Source of the DNA: Morinoia aosen
Lineage: Eukaryota; Arthropoda; Malacostraca; Amphipoda; Talitridae
Reading direction: 5' to 3'
Assembly (NCBI GenBank): GCA_030386875.1
Contig: CM059575.1
Span: 15,896,293-15,960,292, forward strand
DNA length: 64,000 nt
This document shows, piece by piece, positions 10,758-22,625 of this stretch. The position numbers and the translations under genes were made by a program. The stretch's first letter is position 1. Every line of letters starts with the position of its first letter. Under the pieces are notes generated by a model. That model was given only the letters and a program-made list of their open reading frames with translations, was not told the origin of the DNA and ran no database searches.

Positions 10758-13220
10758 CTATGCATGGTATGTTCTTTGTTTCAATGTTAAGTTTTTTAGT
10801 AGATGGTATATCCGTCCAGAAACAGGAAGTGGGTCAGGACTATTTTCTAAAACAAAAAAATGATAATAATCTTGTATTAGAGTTCTCACTGGGTGTTCTG
10901 GAATGCTTAGTATTCTTACGGCATATTGGCACAGTTGGCTTTTTTGTGAATACTTGAGAGGTATTAGGGTTGCTTCTACTTCCAGATTGTTTACTCTGGT
11001 ACATCTCAAAGCCCCCAGCATCAACCTGGCCGCTGCGTACTGTACCCTATCGAGCCGCTTAAGATGAGTTGCACAAGCTGTGTCTAATAAAAAGCTGGCA
11101 TACTCTAGCTTTGGCAAAATAAGCGAGGTATATATTTTCTTTAAAAGCTCATGCATTGCAGACCATTTGGTGTTTGAGAGCATGCAAAGAAGTCTGATAT
11201 CTTTTTGACATTTGTTTGCTGCTTCTTTAATGTGTGGACCCCACCTCAGTTGCACATCCATTGTGACTCCCAGAAATTTAAGTTTGTTTACTTTTTCAAT
11301 GTTTGTGTTCATATATCTCAAAGGGTAAGGGGGTTTGACACATTTTCTGGTAAAGATCATATATTTAGTTTTTTCCGCTGATATTTGGAATCCCCAGCGT
11401 TGTGACCAGCCAAGGATAATATCAAGCGCATCCTGCATCATATCATATGCCTGATGTATATCCGTGTGTTCAAGCCAAAGTGCCCCATCATCTGCATAAA
11501 GAGATGTTTGTATTTTGGAGCTCAGATCTTGAAAGATGTCATTAATCATAATATTAAACAGGGTAGGGCTAATAACTGATCCCTGAGGTACTCCTGCATC
11601 TAGCTTGCATGGCTCGGATAATGTAGAGTTGACCCGGACTTTGATGTTACGATTGCTGATGAAAGACTTAACTATTTCAGGTAGATTTCCCTCAAGTCCC
11701 AGTAGTTCAAGTTTTTTTATGAGCCCATGATGCCATACAGTATCAAATGCTTGTTTAATGTCTATAAAAATGGCAATGCAAAAATCTCGAGTAATAAGCG
11801 GTTTCCGTACCGAGTTTTCTAGTCGGGAGAGTGCGTCCAATGTTGAATGTCCTGCTCTGAATCCACTTTGAGTTTCACTGATGAGTTTTTTATTTTCTAG
11901 ATATGTAAGAAGTCTCCAGTTGACAATCTTTTCAAAGACTTTGCACAATACATTAGTGAGAGCCACAGGTCTAAATGACTTTGGCTCAGTTGGAGTTTTT
12001 CCAGGTTTTAGTATGGGGCATATGATAGCTTCTTTCCATTGATTTGGTATTGTGGATGCCCATATTTTATTATAAAAGTTCAGTATGTTTGTTTTCTGAG
12101 TGTTATTCATGTTTTTAATGAAGTCCAGTAATACCATGTCTGGACCTGGGGTTTTAGTCTTTGAACTTTCTACAGCTCTGTTGAACTCGGTAAAAGTGAG
12201 AGGGCGATTGTAGTACTGAGGAGTTGAACTTTCAAAGGAGATGTTGAAAGCTTCACAGATTAGCCTGTGATGATCAAATATTGGGTCATTTGATTCATTT
12301 TTACTACTCTTAGCATATTGCTGAACTAAAATGTCAGCAATTTCTTTGGTACCAGTGATGATTTGATTGTGAGAACCTTTAAAAATTATTTGACTTCTAT
12401 TTCTGCTTCCTTTCATTGCTCTGATCTTTTGCCATACTACATTTGTGGGACTTTTGTCATTTAGGCTCAATACAAACTCTCTCCAGTAATTTGTTTTTTC
12501 CTCTAGCACTATTTTTCTAAAAACTGCCCGGGCCTTTTTAAAAGCTATCCACCAGTCAATATTTCCTCTATGGTTTTTATATCTGTTGTATGCATTGTGG
12601 TAATTTTTGTGGGCCACTTTACACTTATCATTCCACCAGCAGTTGCTTTTCCTTTGGGTGGTAGCACTGGAGCTCATTTTTACTGCCTCCTTTGTTGCAT
12701 TTATTACTGCTTTTGTGATGATGCTGCAGGCATCTTCAACTGGTTTATCAGACCAGTCTGGAAATTTTAGCGCTGCTTGAAATTTTGGCCAATTTGCAGA
12801 TTTCATTAACCATCGTTTGGGAACCTCTACTCTAGGGACTTTTATGCTTGCTTCAATCCATACTGGAAAATGGTCACTAGTGGCAGTATCTGGATGCGTT
12901 TTCCATGTTAGCATTGGGTACAAATCCTCTGAAACAATTGTCAAGTCAATGTGCGTGTATGTTCCTGTTGAGGATAAGAAAGTTGGAGAGGTATTATTGA
13001 GCAACACAAGGTGATTATCTGTTATCCAAGTGTCAATCACTTGTCCCCTTCTATCAGTGAAATCTGAACCCCATGAGTAGCTATGAGCATTTGAGTCCAT
13101 AAGAACAATGCAGGAACCCATGATTAGGTTGTTAATCTCTTCTAGTTTATTTTGCAGGAAAGTCTGATCAAGATTCGGAGGGAAATATGCATTTATTATG
13201 GTAATAGGTTTATCATTTAC
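10758..13220 (-). pseudogene. I-LINE ORF2: endonuclease (most) and reverse transcriptase
   Basis: About 820 uninterrupted codons. Residues about 10-120 are an APE endonuclease: INAYFPPNL, VLMDSNAHSYSWG (catalytic Asp-X-Asn), and TSDHFPVWIE (Asp-His). RT follows: FRPVALTNVLCKVFEKIV, FIDIKQAFDTVWHHG (first Asp), GVPQGSVISPTLFNIMI, TSLYADDGALWLE (YADD, about residue 574), and KFLGVTMD. The frame runs into element B's LTR at 13221; the GTG that could serve as a start lies in the LTR, so it is not a real start. The N-terminus of the protein lies 38 kb away at 51549-51830. Confidence 0.88.
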
Positions 13221-14898
13221 TGTCACGAGAAATGTACCCTTTATCTCCTTGTTAACATTTCATTAACAGGAAGATCCGGCTCTCGGAGTTGAGGAATGGC
13301 ACACCTCCAAAGAATGCATATATGACACAAAATTCATAGAAAATAATTGACACTGCAGTATATATACTAAAAAAAGAAAGGTACTCACCAGTGATCGCTG
13401 ACCCACTTACGTAGCGCATTTTCTGGGCGCCCTCCGTGGTATTACGATGGATTGCTTCTAATATTGTGGGGCATGATACACAAGATGAACTATGCTTAAC
13501 ATTTATAATTTCCAGCTATACGTAATACAAACATTAATAAGCGCACCCACAATGAATGGTGTTAGGAATAATGCTAATTAATTAATGAAATCAAATAGCA
13601 TACGTCAAATGACTTACATCACATAATTACAATGAAATATTGGCTGGCCAGCCGCCGCTAAGTTTGCAAGAGTTACACATGAGAATTCATCTATCCTGTC
13701 CTATTTCTCTCTCAGTTATTCCAGCAGTACAGTGAGCAATGGTCACTTCAACCACAAAATTGTCCGCGACTCGCTTCAGTTCAAAGGCCTATCTTATTCA
13801 CTGTTCAGAAAATGTCTAGTGATGACATTTTGCTTATTCCGCTTCAGAATATTTACACGTCGATTTCCCCTCAGTCGAGCTGATCAATCCTCAGACATAT
13901 GACTCCGTCCCACCTGCAAGATCAATTTATAACCCATTAATTATGATAGCACTCATTAAGCCCCCTTTACACATTTCAATCTTTACATCACTGTATGCCA
14001 ATAAATTTCAGAAATTTTATAACGAAGAATTATCTCCTCCCAAGAAATAGCTTCGCTCTTACCCTCCCCAAAGACGTTGCACTTAAATGTTCCATTAAAT
14101 GATTCCCACGCTGGTCGGGGTTTTAATTTGCTCTCTTCTGCAAGTAAAAAAAAACGAAAACATGTGTGAATGCCATGATCACATTTTGGCGTGAAACTTA
14201 GTATGATTTTCAATATATCCAATAACCACTTTTCATTATATCTTTGAGCACGTTTGTTACAGCGAACACACCCGCGTTTCATCTCTTATACTTCGCGTCG
14301 CGGCGTCGGTTGGAGAACTGACTTTTGTTCGTTTTGCCGCCTAGCCTATTTCCTGAGGGTTGTCCTCTGTACTCATTTCGCCCAATCAGACCCTTCGAAC
14401 TTCGAAGCGGCCCGCCTACCCCTTCCCTGTGCTATGTCTTGGTACCCTTGCTTCCCACGTCCAAGCTCCTTTGAAAACGACCGTTGGCTTGTCGTCTCTA
14501 TCGGCCTGAGTGTCTCGATTTATATGTGACTATTAGGCGGCTTTGTTTTGCCCATGGGTAGGCATTTTTCCGACCGTCTCAAGTTTCCCAAGGGCTTGCC
14601 CTAATGAAAGATTTGCCAACACCACAAAATAGACCCCTCCAGAAACAACACACAATGTAAACAGACATGGTTTGGCTCTCACACCTTATCGCGGCCTCAT
14701 AACATTGCTGAGTTAAAAGAAAACATCCAGGCATAAAAACATTCATGTTGAAGCGACCCTCCTGTACTGCTGGGATTTTCTGAGATATTTGTAAGTACGC
14801 CAAACAAAGCCAAACATTTATTACACACAATTAAAATTTTTCCCTAAATCCTCATTTTTAAATTCGCAAAATTGATTATTCTCAACAGATTCCCGACA
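13221..14898 (-). repeat. Element B LTR (3' LTR)
   Basis: Begins TGTCACGAGAAATG and ends GATTCCCGACA as read on the plus strand. It matches 49860-51548 along its length. The 200 bases at its left (U5 side) and about 70 bases at its right are shared with the LTRs of element A; the roughly 1.4 kb between are not. The TATA-like TTATAAATTG (minus strand, near 13924-13934) is a possible promoter element, unproven. Confidence 0.9.
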
Positions 14899-16112
14899 GA
14901 CCGCCGTCCCATAGTTAAAAAAATTGGCCTGACAATTTTTTTCTTTTTGAATTAGCTTTCAGCTATTTATTGAATATTGATCACTGCAGTCTCAAGCCAA
15001 CATAAGACACACATGGTAAGTTCTACTCAAGCCTATTACATTCTAAAATTAATTCGCAGAAACAGGGTTCGTTACAATTAATAATCCTATTCTTTACAAT
15101 TAGCACGGCCTGATGTATTGTGTTGTATTCCACCGAATTGAAGTACGTCATAAATCTTTTGAGTGTTCACCCCTAATAGCATTCACAAAGTATTACGGTT
15201 ACATCCCCTACATTCTCAAACATCCTACAGTATTGATAACTTTATGTCTCGTAGTTTTCAATTTACGCTTGCGTGTTCTGTTGTCCAAATCCTTGACGCT
15301 GTTGTTGACGGTTCGATGTTGACTCCTTTGGTATAGCTGACGAATTTGCTTTTCTTCCATGCCTCTCTTCTGGCATTTCAATAGCTTCACACGCGCGTTG
15401 AATATGAGTACTTAATTTCAGGAGGAAGTATTGCGAGCCCAATATGCAGACTCGAATAAAATTTCTATACACCACATTACTACACGATTGCGTTCTGTAA
15501 GATGGATCATTATTACGATTCAAATTACCACCAAATCATGTTGAGTGCAATGTTTCACATATATTTTATGACGTTTTTTCAAACTCAACTTTTTAATCGC
15601 CAGATTACTCATGAACGTCGATTCGTTGATCAGGCAAATCGGCACGTCAGTAAGTTACATTGATCTGTCGGAAAATAAGAGTCGAATCGTCAATAAATTT
15701 CATTCACTACAGTTTCCCTTAGCAATAAGGTCCTGAATCCCACGAGGTAATCCTGGAGAATCCGAGGCACAATCCTGCGTAGTGCACGCTGGTATCCTGT
15801 TAAATTGCTCTCAGTACTCCTTGAAATCGACGTAGCATCTCAGTATTCCTTGTTATTGACGTAGAAATTCTGGTAGACACGAGATGTTTATTTTCTCTGA
15901 GTAAACACTCTTATTTGTGCGAGAATTCCATGGGTTAATATGCTTTGAAGATCGTACGCTTCACTCAAAGCCTATCCGACGAAATCTCTTTTAATTTTTA
16001 TTTCACGTGTAAATAGAGAGGCCTAAAATGCGGCTTCAATATTCCAATGTGATAATTTGCCTAGTAAAATTCACAGGACACTTGCATTCGAATTTCAGGA
16101 ATGCCTCACCAG
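14899..16112 (-). other. Element B pol-LTR spacer, distal part
   Basis: Lies between the 3' LTR and the site where element C inserted, and corresponds to 55082-56293 of element A. This is the env position in errantivirus-like elements, but I recognise no envelope protein. An 86-codon minus-strand frame (15263-15523) ending SNRQQQRQGFGQQNTQA and an overlapping basic 60-codon frame (15208-15390) also exist in element A (55442-55702 and 55387-55569). The copies are too similar for this conservation to prove coding. Confidence 0.6.
16109..16112. repeat. CCAG target-site duplication of element C (left)
   Basis: CCAG directly precedes TGTCACGATAC. The partner copy is 43336-43339. Element A has a single CCAG at the same place, followed by GCATAAATG. 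Confidence 0.92.
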
Positions 16113-16144
16113 TGTCACGATACAATGCTGATCAAGCACGTAAC
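16113..16144 (-). repeat. Element C left LTR, first 32 bp
   Basis: TGTCACGATACAATGCTGAT onward, identical to the start of the right LTR at 41637. It is interrupted after TAAC by element D and continues at 22630. Confidence 0.9.
16141..16144. repeat. TAAC target-site duplication of element D (left)
   Basis: TAAC precedes TGTCGGG; the partner TAAC is at 22626-22629. The unoccupied site reads CACGTAACGTAGG in the right LTR of element C. Confidence 0.95.
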
Positions 16145-17012
16145 TGTCGGGTTTTTCGGGACCGTTGATTATTTCGTATGTAAATATTGGTTTGGAACGG
16201 CCAATTAAACTCGATCTTTTCTCGAAGCGTACTGGGTAAATTACGAGAGTGATAATGAAACACGTTTGTGGACTCAGCTTAGTTTCCGTGGCGGAGTTTA
16301 TTTTGGAAGCGGAAACCAGAAAGACTGGCTTCTTTGGCTCTTGATCTCGGGGAGCTTGTTGAGGTGGCAATCCGTGCCGGAGGACCAGGCTGGAGTTGAC
16401 GAAGGCCGGCACGTGATGCAGTAAGCGTGGTGAGTGAGTGGTATTTGGTGAAAACTTGAAGGAGTTCTAAACAGTGACGTAATGTGGTCACGTTATGAGG
16501 TCTGCTTTCCAAACATCTAGCAGACAATCGAGCTTGAGTGAATGGAGTAGTTCAAAGGTTTGAGGCTCAGGTAGGTTTGCTGGCCTTTCCCAAGGTAATG
16601 CCAAATGGCTGGCTCAATAATAAGGTAAGTTTTGTGTGAGTTATAGCATGACTCAGGTTAACAACGTCATTTAACTTGGCACTCAGGGAAAAAAACCAGG
16701 GAAATTTGACTGTGAGGGTGGTGTGTATGGCGCTGATGTAGAGGTCGAGATGTTCGCGCAACCGAGCCACAAGCAAAAGTGAATGGACTAGGCGACGCGC
16801 TTGTATGTTGCCAGACGGGCTGCTTAAGAACTCGAAATGTCGATTGATTATTTGATCTCTCATGTATTTACACAAAAATTTTAATGATTACGAATTAGAA
16901 GTAGAAAATAATTAATAATAAATTAGAGTAATATTTTTAATGCTACTAATTTATTTATTTAAGTATGAATAGCGAATTTCTAATTTTTACTCTTATGTAG
17001 CGGTATGCTACA
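16145..17012 (-). repeat. Element D LTR (3' LTR, 868 bp)
   Basis: TGTCGGGTTTTTCGGG...GGTATGCTACA on the plus strand. Its right end is a small palindrome, TGTAGC-GGTAT-GCTACA, so the LTR's minus-strand 5' terminus can fold. Identical to 21757-22625 apart from one A in a run near 16690. Confidence 0.95.
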
Positions 17013-17025
17013 TTACCCCCCAAGG
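17013..17025 (-). other. Polypurine tract of element D
   Basis: CCTTGGGGGGTAA on the minus strand, directly upstream of the 3' LTR start (TGTAGC). It is a six-G run and the usual plus-strand primer position. Confidence 0.7.
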
Positions 17026-17053
17026 CGCAGACCGAAAGGTCCATCCGCTGCAA

Positions 17054-20000
17054 TCATCTGTAGCGGGAAGGAGGGCGAACTACACGACCCTGCCGAGTTC
17101 GGCAATTGGCAAATGATACTGAGCGGGGAAGTTTCACCAAACGGGTCTGCAAGTTTAGATCGGCAAGAGTCCTAGGAACAGGAGTTACTGCAGCGGGCTC
17201 GTCTGGTCTCCCCAGACTTGTCGCTGTGTCAGTAAGAGGACTAGAGTTAGAATCTACGACAGGGTTAGAGATAGGGTTTAAATGTACAGGCACATAGAAA
17301 GGATTACACTCAAGTTGATTAGGCAACAAGGCAGCCAACTGAGGAAGCTGAGATGGTAGATATGATCGAGTCTCAGTGGAAGGAGAAATCTGCGGAGAAG
17401 ATGATGAATTATAAGTTACACTATGATCAGAAGTGTATGCGACTTTTAATCTGTCTATGCTCACAGGGTCGCTCGAGCCGAATCTGTCGAGGATGAAATA
17501 TTTTTGCTTGCGTTTAAGTACTTTGAATGGGCCATCATAAGGGCGCGTGAGTGTAGGCTTAATAGCATCATTGCGGACATACACATGTGTGCAATCTTGC
17601 AGGGCAGAATCTAGTCTGTCCTCAGTCTGAGGCATTCGTGGAGCCACATACTTGATCTGGCGCATGCAATCTTTAAGGGAGGTTACGTAAGCGGAACGGT
17701 CAGCGGATGAAAATTCAGGCAAGGGTTTTGGGTCAACAATGTCGCCGGCGCATCCTAAAGCGGTGCTCAGTTCACTCCAGAATTTGGAGGTGAATTGTGA
17801 TCCCCGGTCATGTGTGACACTTAAGGGAACCCCAAATCTAGAGATCCAATTTGATAAGAAGGCGCGTGCTACAGTCTCAGTTTGTGTATCTGGAAGAGGA
17901 ACAGCCTCAACCCAACGCGTGAACCTATCGATGATGGTCAACAAATAAGAATAACCGCGCGATACAGGCAAGGGCCCCACTAGGTCTAGGTGGACAGAGT
18001 CAAACTTTTTACCGGTGAATGCGCAACTCTGCAGCGCTGCACGATTATGTTTCACCACCTTACTACTCTGACACGCATGGCAATTTTGCACAATTTGCTT
18101 GACCTCCTTACGCATCGCTGGCCAGACGTAACGATCAGAAATCAAACGCAATGTACGGTTAATACCAGGGTGACTGAGGGAATGGTAGTGGAGGACAGCT
18201 ACTCTGCGGAGAGTCGCAGGAAGATACAAACGAGAAGGTCGCTCGGCATCACGATACACGCCGTCAACCAAGGTTAGTTTTGGAAGGGAAGGGTTAGAAG
18301 ATTTGAGAAGGTCCTGAAGTTCAGGATCCTCCTTTTGAGCATTACAAATGTTGCCGAAGGTGATTTCACCACCGGTTTGGACAGAATTAATCCTAGAGAG
18401 ACAGTCAGCTACAGTATTGTCTAATCCCTTAATGTAACGAATGTCAGTGGTGAACTGACTTATGAAGGACAAATGTCGAGCTTCCCTAGGGGAATGTCTT
18501 TCAGAAGGCATTTTGATCGCTGAGGTCAAAGGTTTGTGATCTGTGTAGATCACAAACTCCCTTGCCTCTAGAGCATAGCGAAAGTGTCTCACAGATAGGT
18601 AGATAGCAAGAAGTTCCCTACCGAACGCGCTATAACCACGCTCAGTGGGCGACAGCTTTTTGGAAAAGAAGGCAAGAGGAGAGATGTTAGTGCCTACTTG
18701 TTGTTGCAACACAGCACCTACGGCGGTACTGGATGCGTCAACAACGAGGCTGAAATCAGCATTAGCAATAGGGTAGGATAGTTCAGTCGCGGAAGCTAAC
18801 TTTTGTTTAATCTCTTCGAAAGCTTTGCGCGCATCTTCTGTCCATTTTACCTCGATAGATTTGCCGTTACGTTTCGGTTCGAGGAGGTCGGACAAGGGCG
18901 CTAAAGTTTGGGCACAGTTGCGTATGAAACGATGGTAAAAGTTAACAGAACCTAGGAACCTTCTTAGTTCCTTCTGGGTCTGTGGAAGAGGAAAGTTTCT
19001 GATCACTTCTACTTTGGAAGGCAAAGGTTTTAGACCTAGGCTAGAGATTTCGTGACCTAAGTAAATCAGTGACGACTTTCCGAACTCACATTTCTCAGGA
19101 TTTACGAGGAGTCCATTGTCGGACAATCTTTGAAAAACGACCCTAAGATGGTCTTTGTGCAACTCCGGGTTTGTGGACGCCACAAGGATATCGTCTAAGT
19201 AGACAAAAGCGAAAGAGAGATCAGAGAAGATTTCAGCCATGTGTCTCTGGAACGTTTGAGGCGCGTTCCGGAGACCATATGGCATTTTTAGAAATTCAAA
19301 GAGACCAAATGGAGTGATGACAGCGGTCTTGGGGATAGCGGACTCATCAAGAGGGATTTGATGAAAGGCGGATTGCAAGTCGATCTTAGAGAAAATTTGT
19401 GCTCCCTCTAAATTGGCACTGAAATCATGAAGGTAGGGGATAGGATATCGATCAGGTAAAGTAACGGCGTTCAACCTGCGGAAATCCCCGCACGGTCTGA
19501 ATTCACCGTTAGCCTTGGGTACTAGCAAAAGAGGGCTAGCCCAAGGGCTTTTGGAGGTGCGGATGATGCCACACTCCTGCATGCGCGCGAATTCTTTCTT
19601 GGCTAACGCCAATCGATCAGGCGGCAATCTCCTAGCACGGGAGAAGACAGGCGGTCCTTGCGTCTCTATGAAGTGTTTCGTGCAGGTTTGCATGTTTTTA
19701 GAAACTAAGTTAGGGTTTGTTAATGCGGGAAAACTTTTGAGGATTTGTGCGAACATGCACTCCTCCTTGAAAGCAATAGAAAAGGAATGCAAGACATTTT
19801 CTTTAGTTATGCTACCAGCGGGAATTGAGATCTGTGTCTCCTCGTCCCTAATACACCTATTTTTCACATCTACAACAATCCCAAACTTTTCGAGAAAGTC
19901 CGCGCCAATGATAGGCTCTTGGACTTCCGCGATGAGGAAAGTAAACAGGAAAGTTCGCCTCAATCCCAGACTGCACTCTAAGGCTCGTTCACCGTAACAC

Positions 20001-20205
20001 GGTATTGGCGTGCCGTTTGCGGCGCGTAATGTAGCCACTAATGGCTGGTTTTTGACTTTTGCCGTGGCTGGGATAATTGATACGCTAGAGCCAGTGTCGA
20101 TAAGAAATCGATATTTGGTAACGGGATCGAGGATTGTCAAGAGGCGAGTAGTCTGGGAATGAGGCAACGCAGTACTCGCTACTGTGCGTTGCTGTTGGCG
20201 TTTCC
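17054..20205 (-). CDS. pol: Element D Pol polyprotein with in-frame integrase deletion
   Basis: Reads in the -1 frame relative to gag from the slippery site at 20200-20206; there is no good ATG at its beginning, which fits frameshift expression. Counting from the TTG at 20167, the domains are: protease [12 protein letters not shown] (about 20-32), RT with [11 protein letters not shown] (about 320), RNase [13 protein letters not shown] (about 475), integrase zinc domain [12 protein letters not shown]...CHACQ (about 655-700), and core Asp residues in HLDLVGPLP (about 727) and [10 protein letters not shown] (about 786). Right after ALGC (about 805) the sequence jumps to [12 protein letters not shown], which normally lies after the core. 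The AYHPxxNGxxER block with the catalytic Glu is absent, about 75-80 residues short. The frame stays open to 17054, so reverse transcription may work but integration should not. Confidence 0.92.
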
Positions 20206-20206
20206 C
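20164..20206 (-). promoter_or_regulatory. gag-pol -1 frameshift signal: GGGAAAC plus hairpin (element D)
   Basis: The slippery heptamer GGGAAAC occupies 20200-20206 and is in phase with gag (G GGA AAC). A 7-nt spacer (20193-20199) follows, then a hairpin: outer stem GCAACG/CGTTGC (20187-20192 with 20164-20169), a two-base bulge, inner stem CAGTA/TACTG (20180-20184 with 20170-20174) and loop GCGAG. The gag TAG lies within the hairpin. The -1 frame is open from the heptamer into protease. Heptamer, spacing and stem are those of classical retroviral -1 sites. Confidence 0.9.
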
Positions 20207-21159
20207 GAAGTCATTTCGGTATAACGCGGACAGTATCTAGAGGCACATTTGCGAGCTTGGTCACCAAATGTCATGTGGTACCAGCACAAGTTGCTACTAG
20301 CATCACGAGAGCGCGACCTGAAGCGGCGGTCTTGATTTGACCTATCAAAAGATCTACCTCTATCAAAGCGTTGAGGAGGAGGAGGAGGATAGTTAGAGTG
20401 ATAGTCATAAGGATAGTTGTAGGCATTTTGGTGGCTTTGGAATCTCCCTGGGCCTTGCTGAATGTGAGCCACACTTTGACTCTGACCTATTTGAAAATTT
20501 TGAAGAGCTTGCTTTATTTCAGCGATGTCCTGCTGCAGCTTATCTATTGTGGCTGAGGATTGGCTAGGCGCCGTATTTGACGGGCTAAAATTTGTAGCTG
20601 CTACATTCAAGGAAGCAACCTGTGGTTCTCGTGGCAAATTAATATTTCGTATCACCGCCTCTGCGGCTTCCGCTAGTTTCTCTAGCGTTTGCTCGGGCCC
20701 TGCTAGCGATAGAAATGGTCGCACGTCAGGTGACAGCTTGGTCATGAAAACTTCCTTCAGAAATCCCTCAGCTACGGCAACTCCAGTAGCGAGTTTCCGC
20801 AGCTCTTTTACTAGCGAAGAGGGAGGAAAAGAAACAGAGACAGGTGGAATTGCTGAGGCATCGACAAGACTACGGAATTTGTCCGCATCGGACATCTGAA
20901 GCCTTGCCAAGATTTTGCCTTTCAAGGTTCCATAAGGATTATGATCTGGAGGGTTTTCTAGGATATCATTAGAATCATTAAGGAGTTTTGTGGGCGCAGC
21001 GCTCACAAGCGCATAGAACTTGTCTATCTCCTGATTTATCCTATTATACCTAAACACCGCTTCCACCTGGTTGAACCAGGTGTGAGCGTCCCCTGGAATG
21101 AAAGGAGGGAGCCTAATGGGATTTGTGTGTGCTCGATCTTCATTATCGGAGTCAGGCAT
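20179..21159 (-). CDS. gag: Element D Gag
   Basis: 326 codons from ATG at 21159. The capsid region begins [20 protein letters not shown] (residues about 18-37), a motif typical of Gypsy Gag of the CsRn1/mag type, followed by [10 protein letters not shown]. The C-terminus holds [14 protein letters not shown] and RYC (about residues 291-309), the C-H-C-C motif described for the CsRn1 clade in place of a CCHC knuckle. An Arg-rich [18 protein letters not shown] patch precedes it for RNA binding. It ends at TAG 20179-20181, 18 nt after the frameshift heptamer. No internal damage is visible. Confidence 0.92.
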   Translation of the reverse strand: MPDSDNEDRAHTNPIRLPPFIPGDAHTWFNQVEAVFRYNRINQEIDKFYALVSAAPTKLLNDSNDILENPPDHNPYGTLKGKILARLQMSDADKFRSLVDASAIPPVSVSFPPSSLVKELRKLATGVAVAEGFLKEVFMTKLSPDVRPFLSLAGPEQTLEKLAEAAEAVIRNINLPREPQVASLNVAATNFSPSNTAPSQSSATIDKLQQDIAEIKQALQNFQIGQSQSVAHIQQGPGRFQSHQNAYNYPYDYHSNYPPPPPQRFDRGRSFDRSNQDRRFRSRSRDASSNLCWYHMTFGDQARKCASRYCPRYTEMTSGNANSNAQ

Positions 21160-21737
21160 GCTAGCAATCTCTTTTTGGGGAAGCGCAATTAAGATATCAG
21201 TGCCTATGACTTGGGATTAAGTAGCTAAGGGGTTTGCGTTACTTCTTTACCTCCTCAATCACTCAAATTTAGTGAAACAGGAGATAGGAAATATGAAATT
21301 GTAAACGAAGAGAAAAAAAAATTATTATGCGGTATGCGGCAATTTGCGTAGGCACAAAATTAAAGCAGGTAAAAAAAATTATTTTTCTACCTACTCAATC
21401 AATCAATACGTTGAAGAAAACGGAAAGAGAGAAAATGGGACGAGAATTTTTACGGTGGTCAGGAATAAATGCACAGCACGGAAATAGTAGAAAAATATTT
21501 TCCTACCTACTGAGGCACAAAAACAAACAAAGACAGGAAAACAGCATAAAAGAAAGATAAAAAAAATTTTTAAGCTGCTCAGAGAAAATTCATTAGCATG
21601 GTCAAAAATCCACAGGAAATCTCTCAAACCACTACGACATGGGAAAATTTAATCACTACAATGATACGCCAACATTATCCTCTCACAACCCCCAGAACAC
21701 TTCGAGTTTAGTTCTTTCTTTTATTTTTAAAAATAAT
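21160..21737 (-). other. Element D untranslated leader
   Basis: About 580 nt between primer site and gag, rich in A and T runs with repeated TTTTTCTACCTACT-like phrases (near 21375 and 21495). No upstream open frame of note. Expected to hold packaging signals, which I cannot delimit. Confidence 0.6.
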
Positions 21738-21755
21738 TTCCCGGCCAATGCACCA
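21738..21755 (-). other. Primer-binding site for tRNA-Gly (element D)
   Basis: The minus strand reads TGGTGCATTGGCCGGGAA, one base after the end of the 5' LTR. Its complement, TTCCCGGCCAATGCACCA, is the 3' end of metazoan tRNA-Gly(GCC) with CCA added, an 18/18 match to the sequence I know for that tRNA. It primes minus-strand DNA synthesis. Confidence 0.9.
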
Positions 21756-21756
21756 G

Positions 21757-22625
21757 TGTCGGGTTTTTCGGGACCGTTGATTATTTCGTATGTAAATATT
21801 GGTTTGGAACGGCCAATTAAACTCGATCTTTTCTCGAAGCGTACTGGGTAAATTACGAGAGTGATAATGAAACACGTTTGTGGACTCAGCTTAGTTTCCG
21901 TGGCGGAGTTTATTTTGGAAGCGGAAACCAGAAAGACTGGCTTCTTTGGCTCTTGATCTCGGGGAGCTTGTTGAGGTGGCAATCCGTGCCGGAGGACCAG
22001 GCTGGAGTTGACGAAGGCCGGCACGTGATGCAGTAAGCGTGGTGAGTGAGTGGTATTTGGTGAAAACTTGAAGGAGTTCTAAACAGTGACGTAATGTGGT
22101 CACGTTATGAGGTCTGCTTTCCAAACATCTAGCAGACAATCGAGCTTGAGTGAATGGAGTAGTTCAAAGGTTTGAGGCTCAGGTAGGTTTGCTGGCCTTT
22201 CCCAAGGTAATGCCAAATGGCTGGCTCAATAATAAGGTAAGTTTTGTGTGAGTTATAGCATGACTCAGGTTAACAACGTCATTTAACTTGGCACTCAGGG
22301 AAAAAAAACCAGGGAAATTTGACTGTGAGGGTGGTGTGTATGGCGCTGATGTAGAGGTCGAGATGTTCGCGCAACCGAGCCACAAGCAAAAGTGAATGGA
22401 CTAGGCGACGCGCTTGTATGTTGCCAGACGGGCTGCTTAAGAACTCGAAATGTCGATTGATTATTTGATCTCTCATGTATTTACACAAAAATTTTAATGA
22501 TTACGAATTAGAAGTAGAAAATAATTAATAATAAATTAGAGTAATATTTTTAATGCTACTAATTTATTTATTTAAGTATGAATAGCGAATTTCTAATTTT
22601 TACTCTTATGTAGCGGTATGCTACA
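21757..22625 (-). repeat. Element D LTR (5' LTR, 869 bp)
   Basis: Partner of 16145-17012. Near-identity of the two implies very recent insertion. The tRNA-Gly primer-binding site lies one base inside the element from its left edge. Confidence 0.95.

Larger units (their letters stand above)
16145..22625 (-). mobile_element. Element D: Ty3/Gypsy (CsRn1-like Gag) retrotransposon, very recent
   Basis: 6481 bp, with LTRs of 868 and 869 bp differing, as far as I can see, by one A in a homopolymer. Flanked by TAAC direct repeats inside element C's left LTR. It holds gag (21159-20179), pol (-1 frame, to 17054), a perfect tRNA-Gly primer-binding site and a G-run polypurine tract. The CWYH...C...C Gag motif recalls the CsRn1 clade, although that clade is known for tRNA-Trp priming. 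Both frames are open, but integrase carries an in-frame deletion that removes the catalytic Glu. Confidence 0.93.

Noticed and set aside
16095-16527. Overlapping 105- and 82-codon frames in element D's LTR, also present at 21683-22139
   Set aside because: They repeat only because both LTRs are identical copies; no domain is visible and one runs across the LTR junction.
21738-21755. A tRNA-Gly gene
   Set aside because: Only the last 18 bases including CCA are present, directly beside an LTR; it is a primer-binding site, not a gene.
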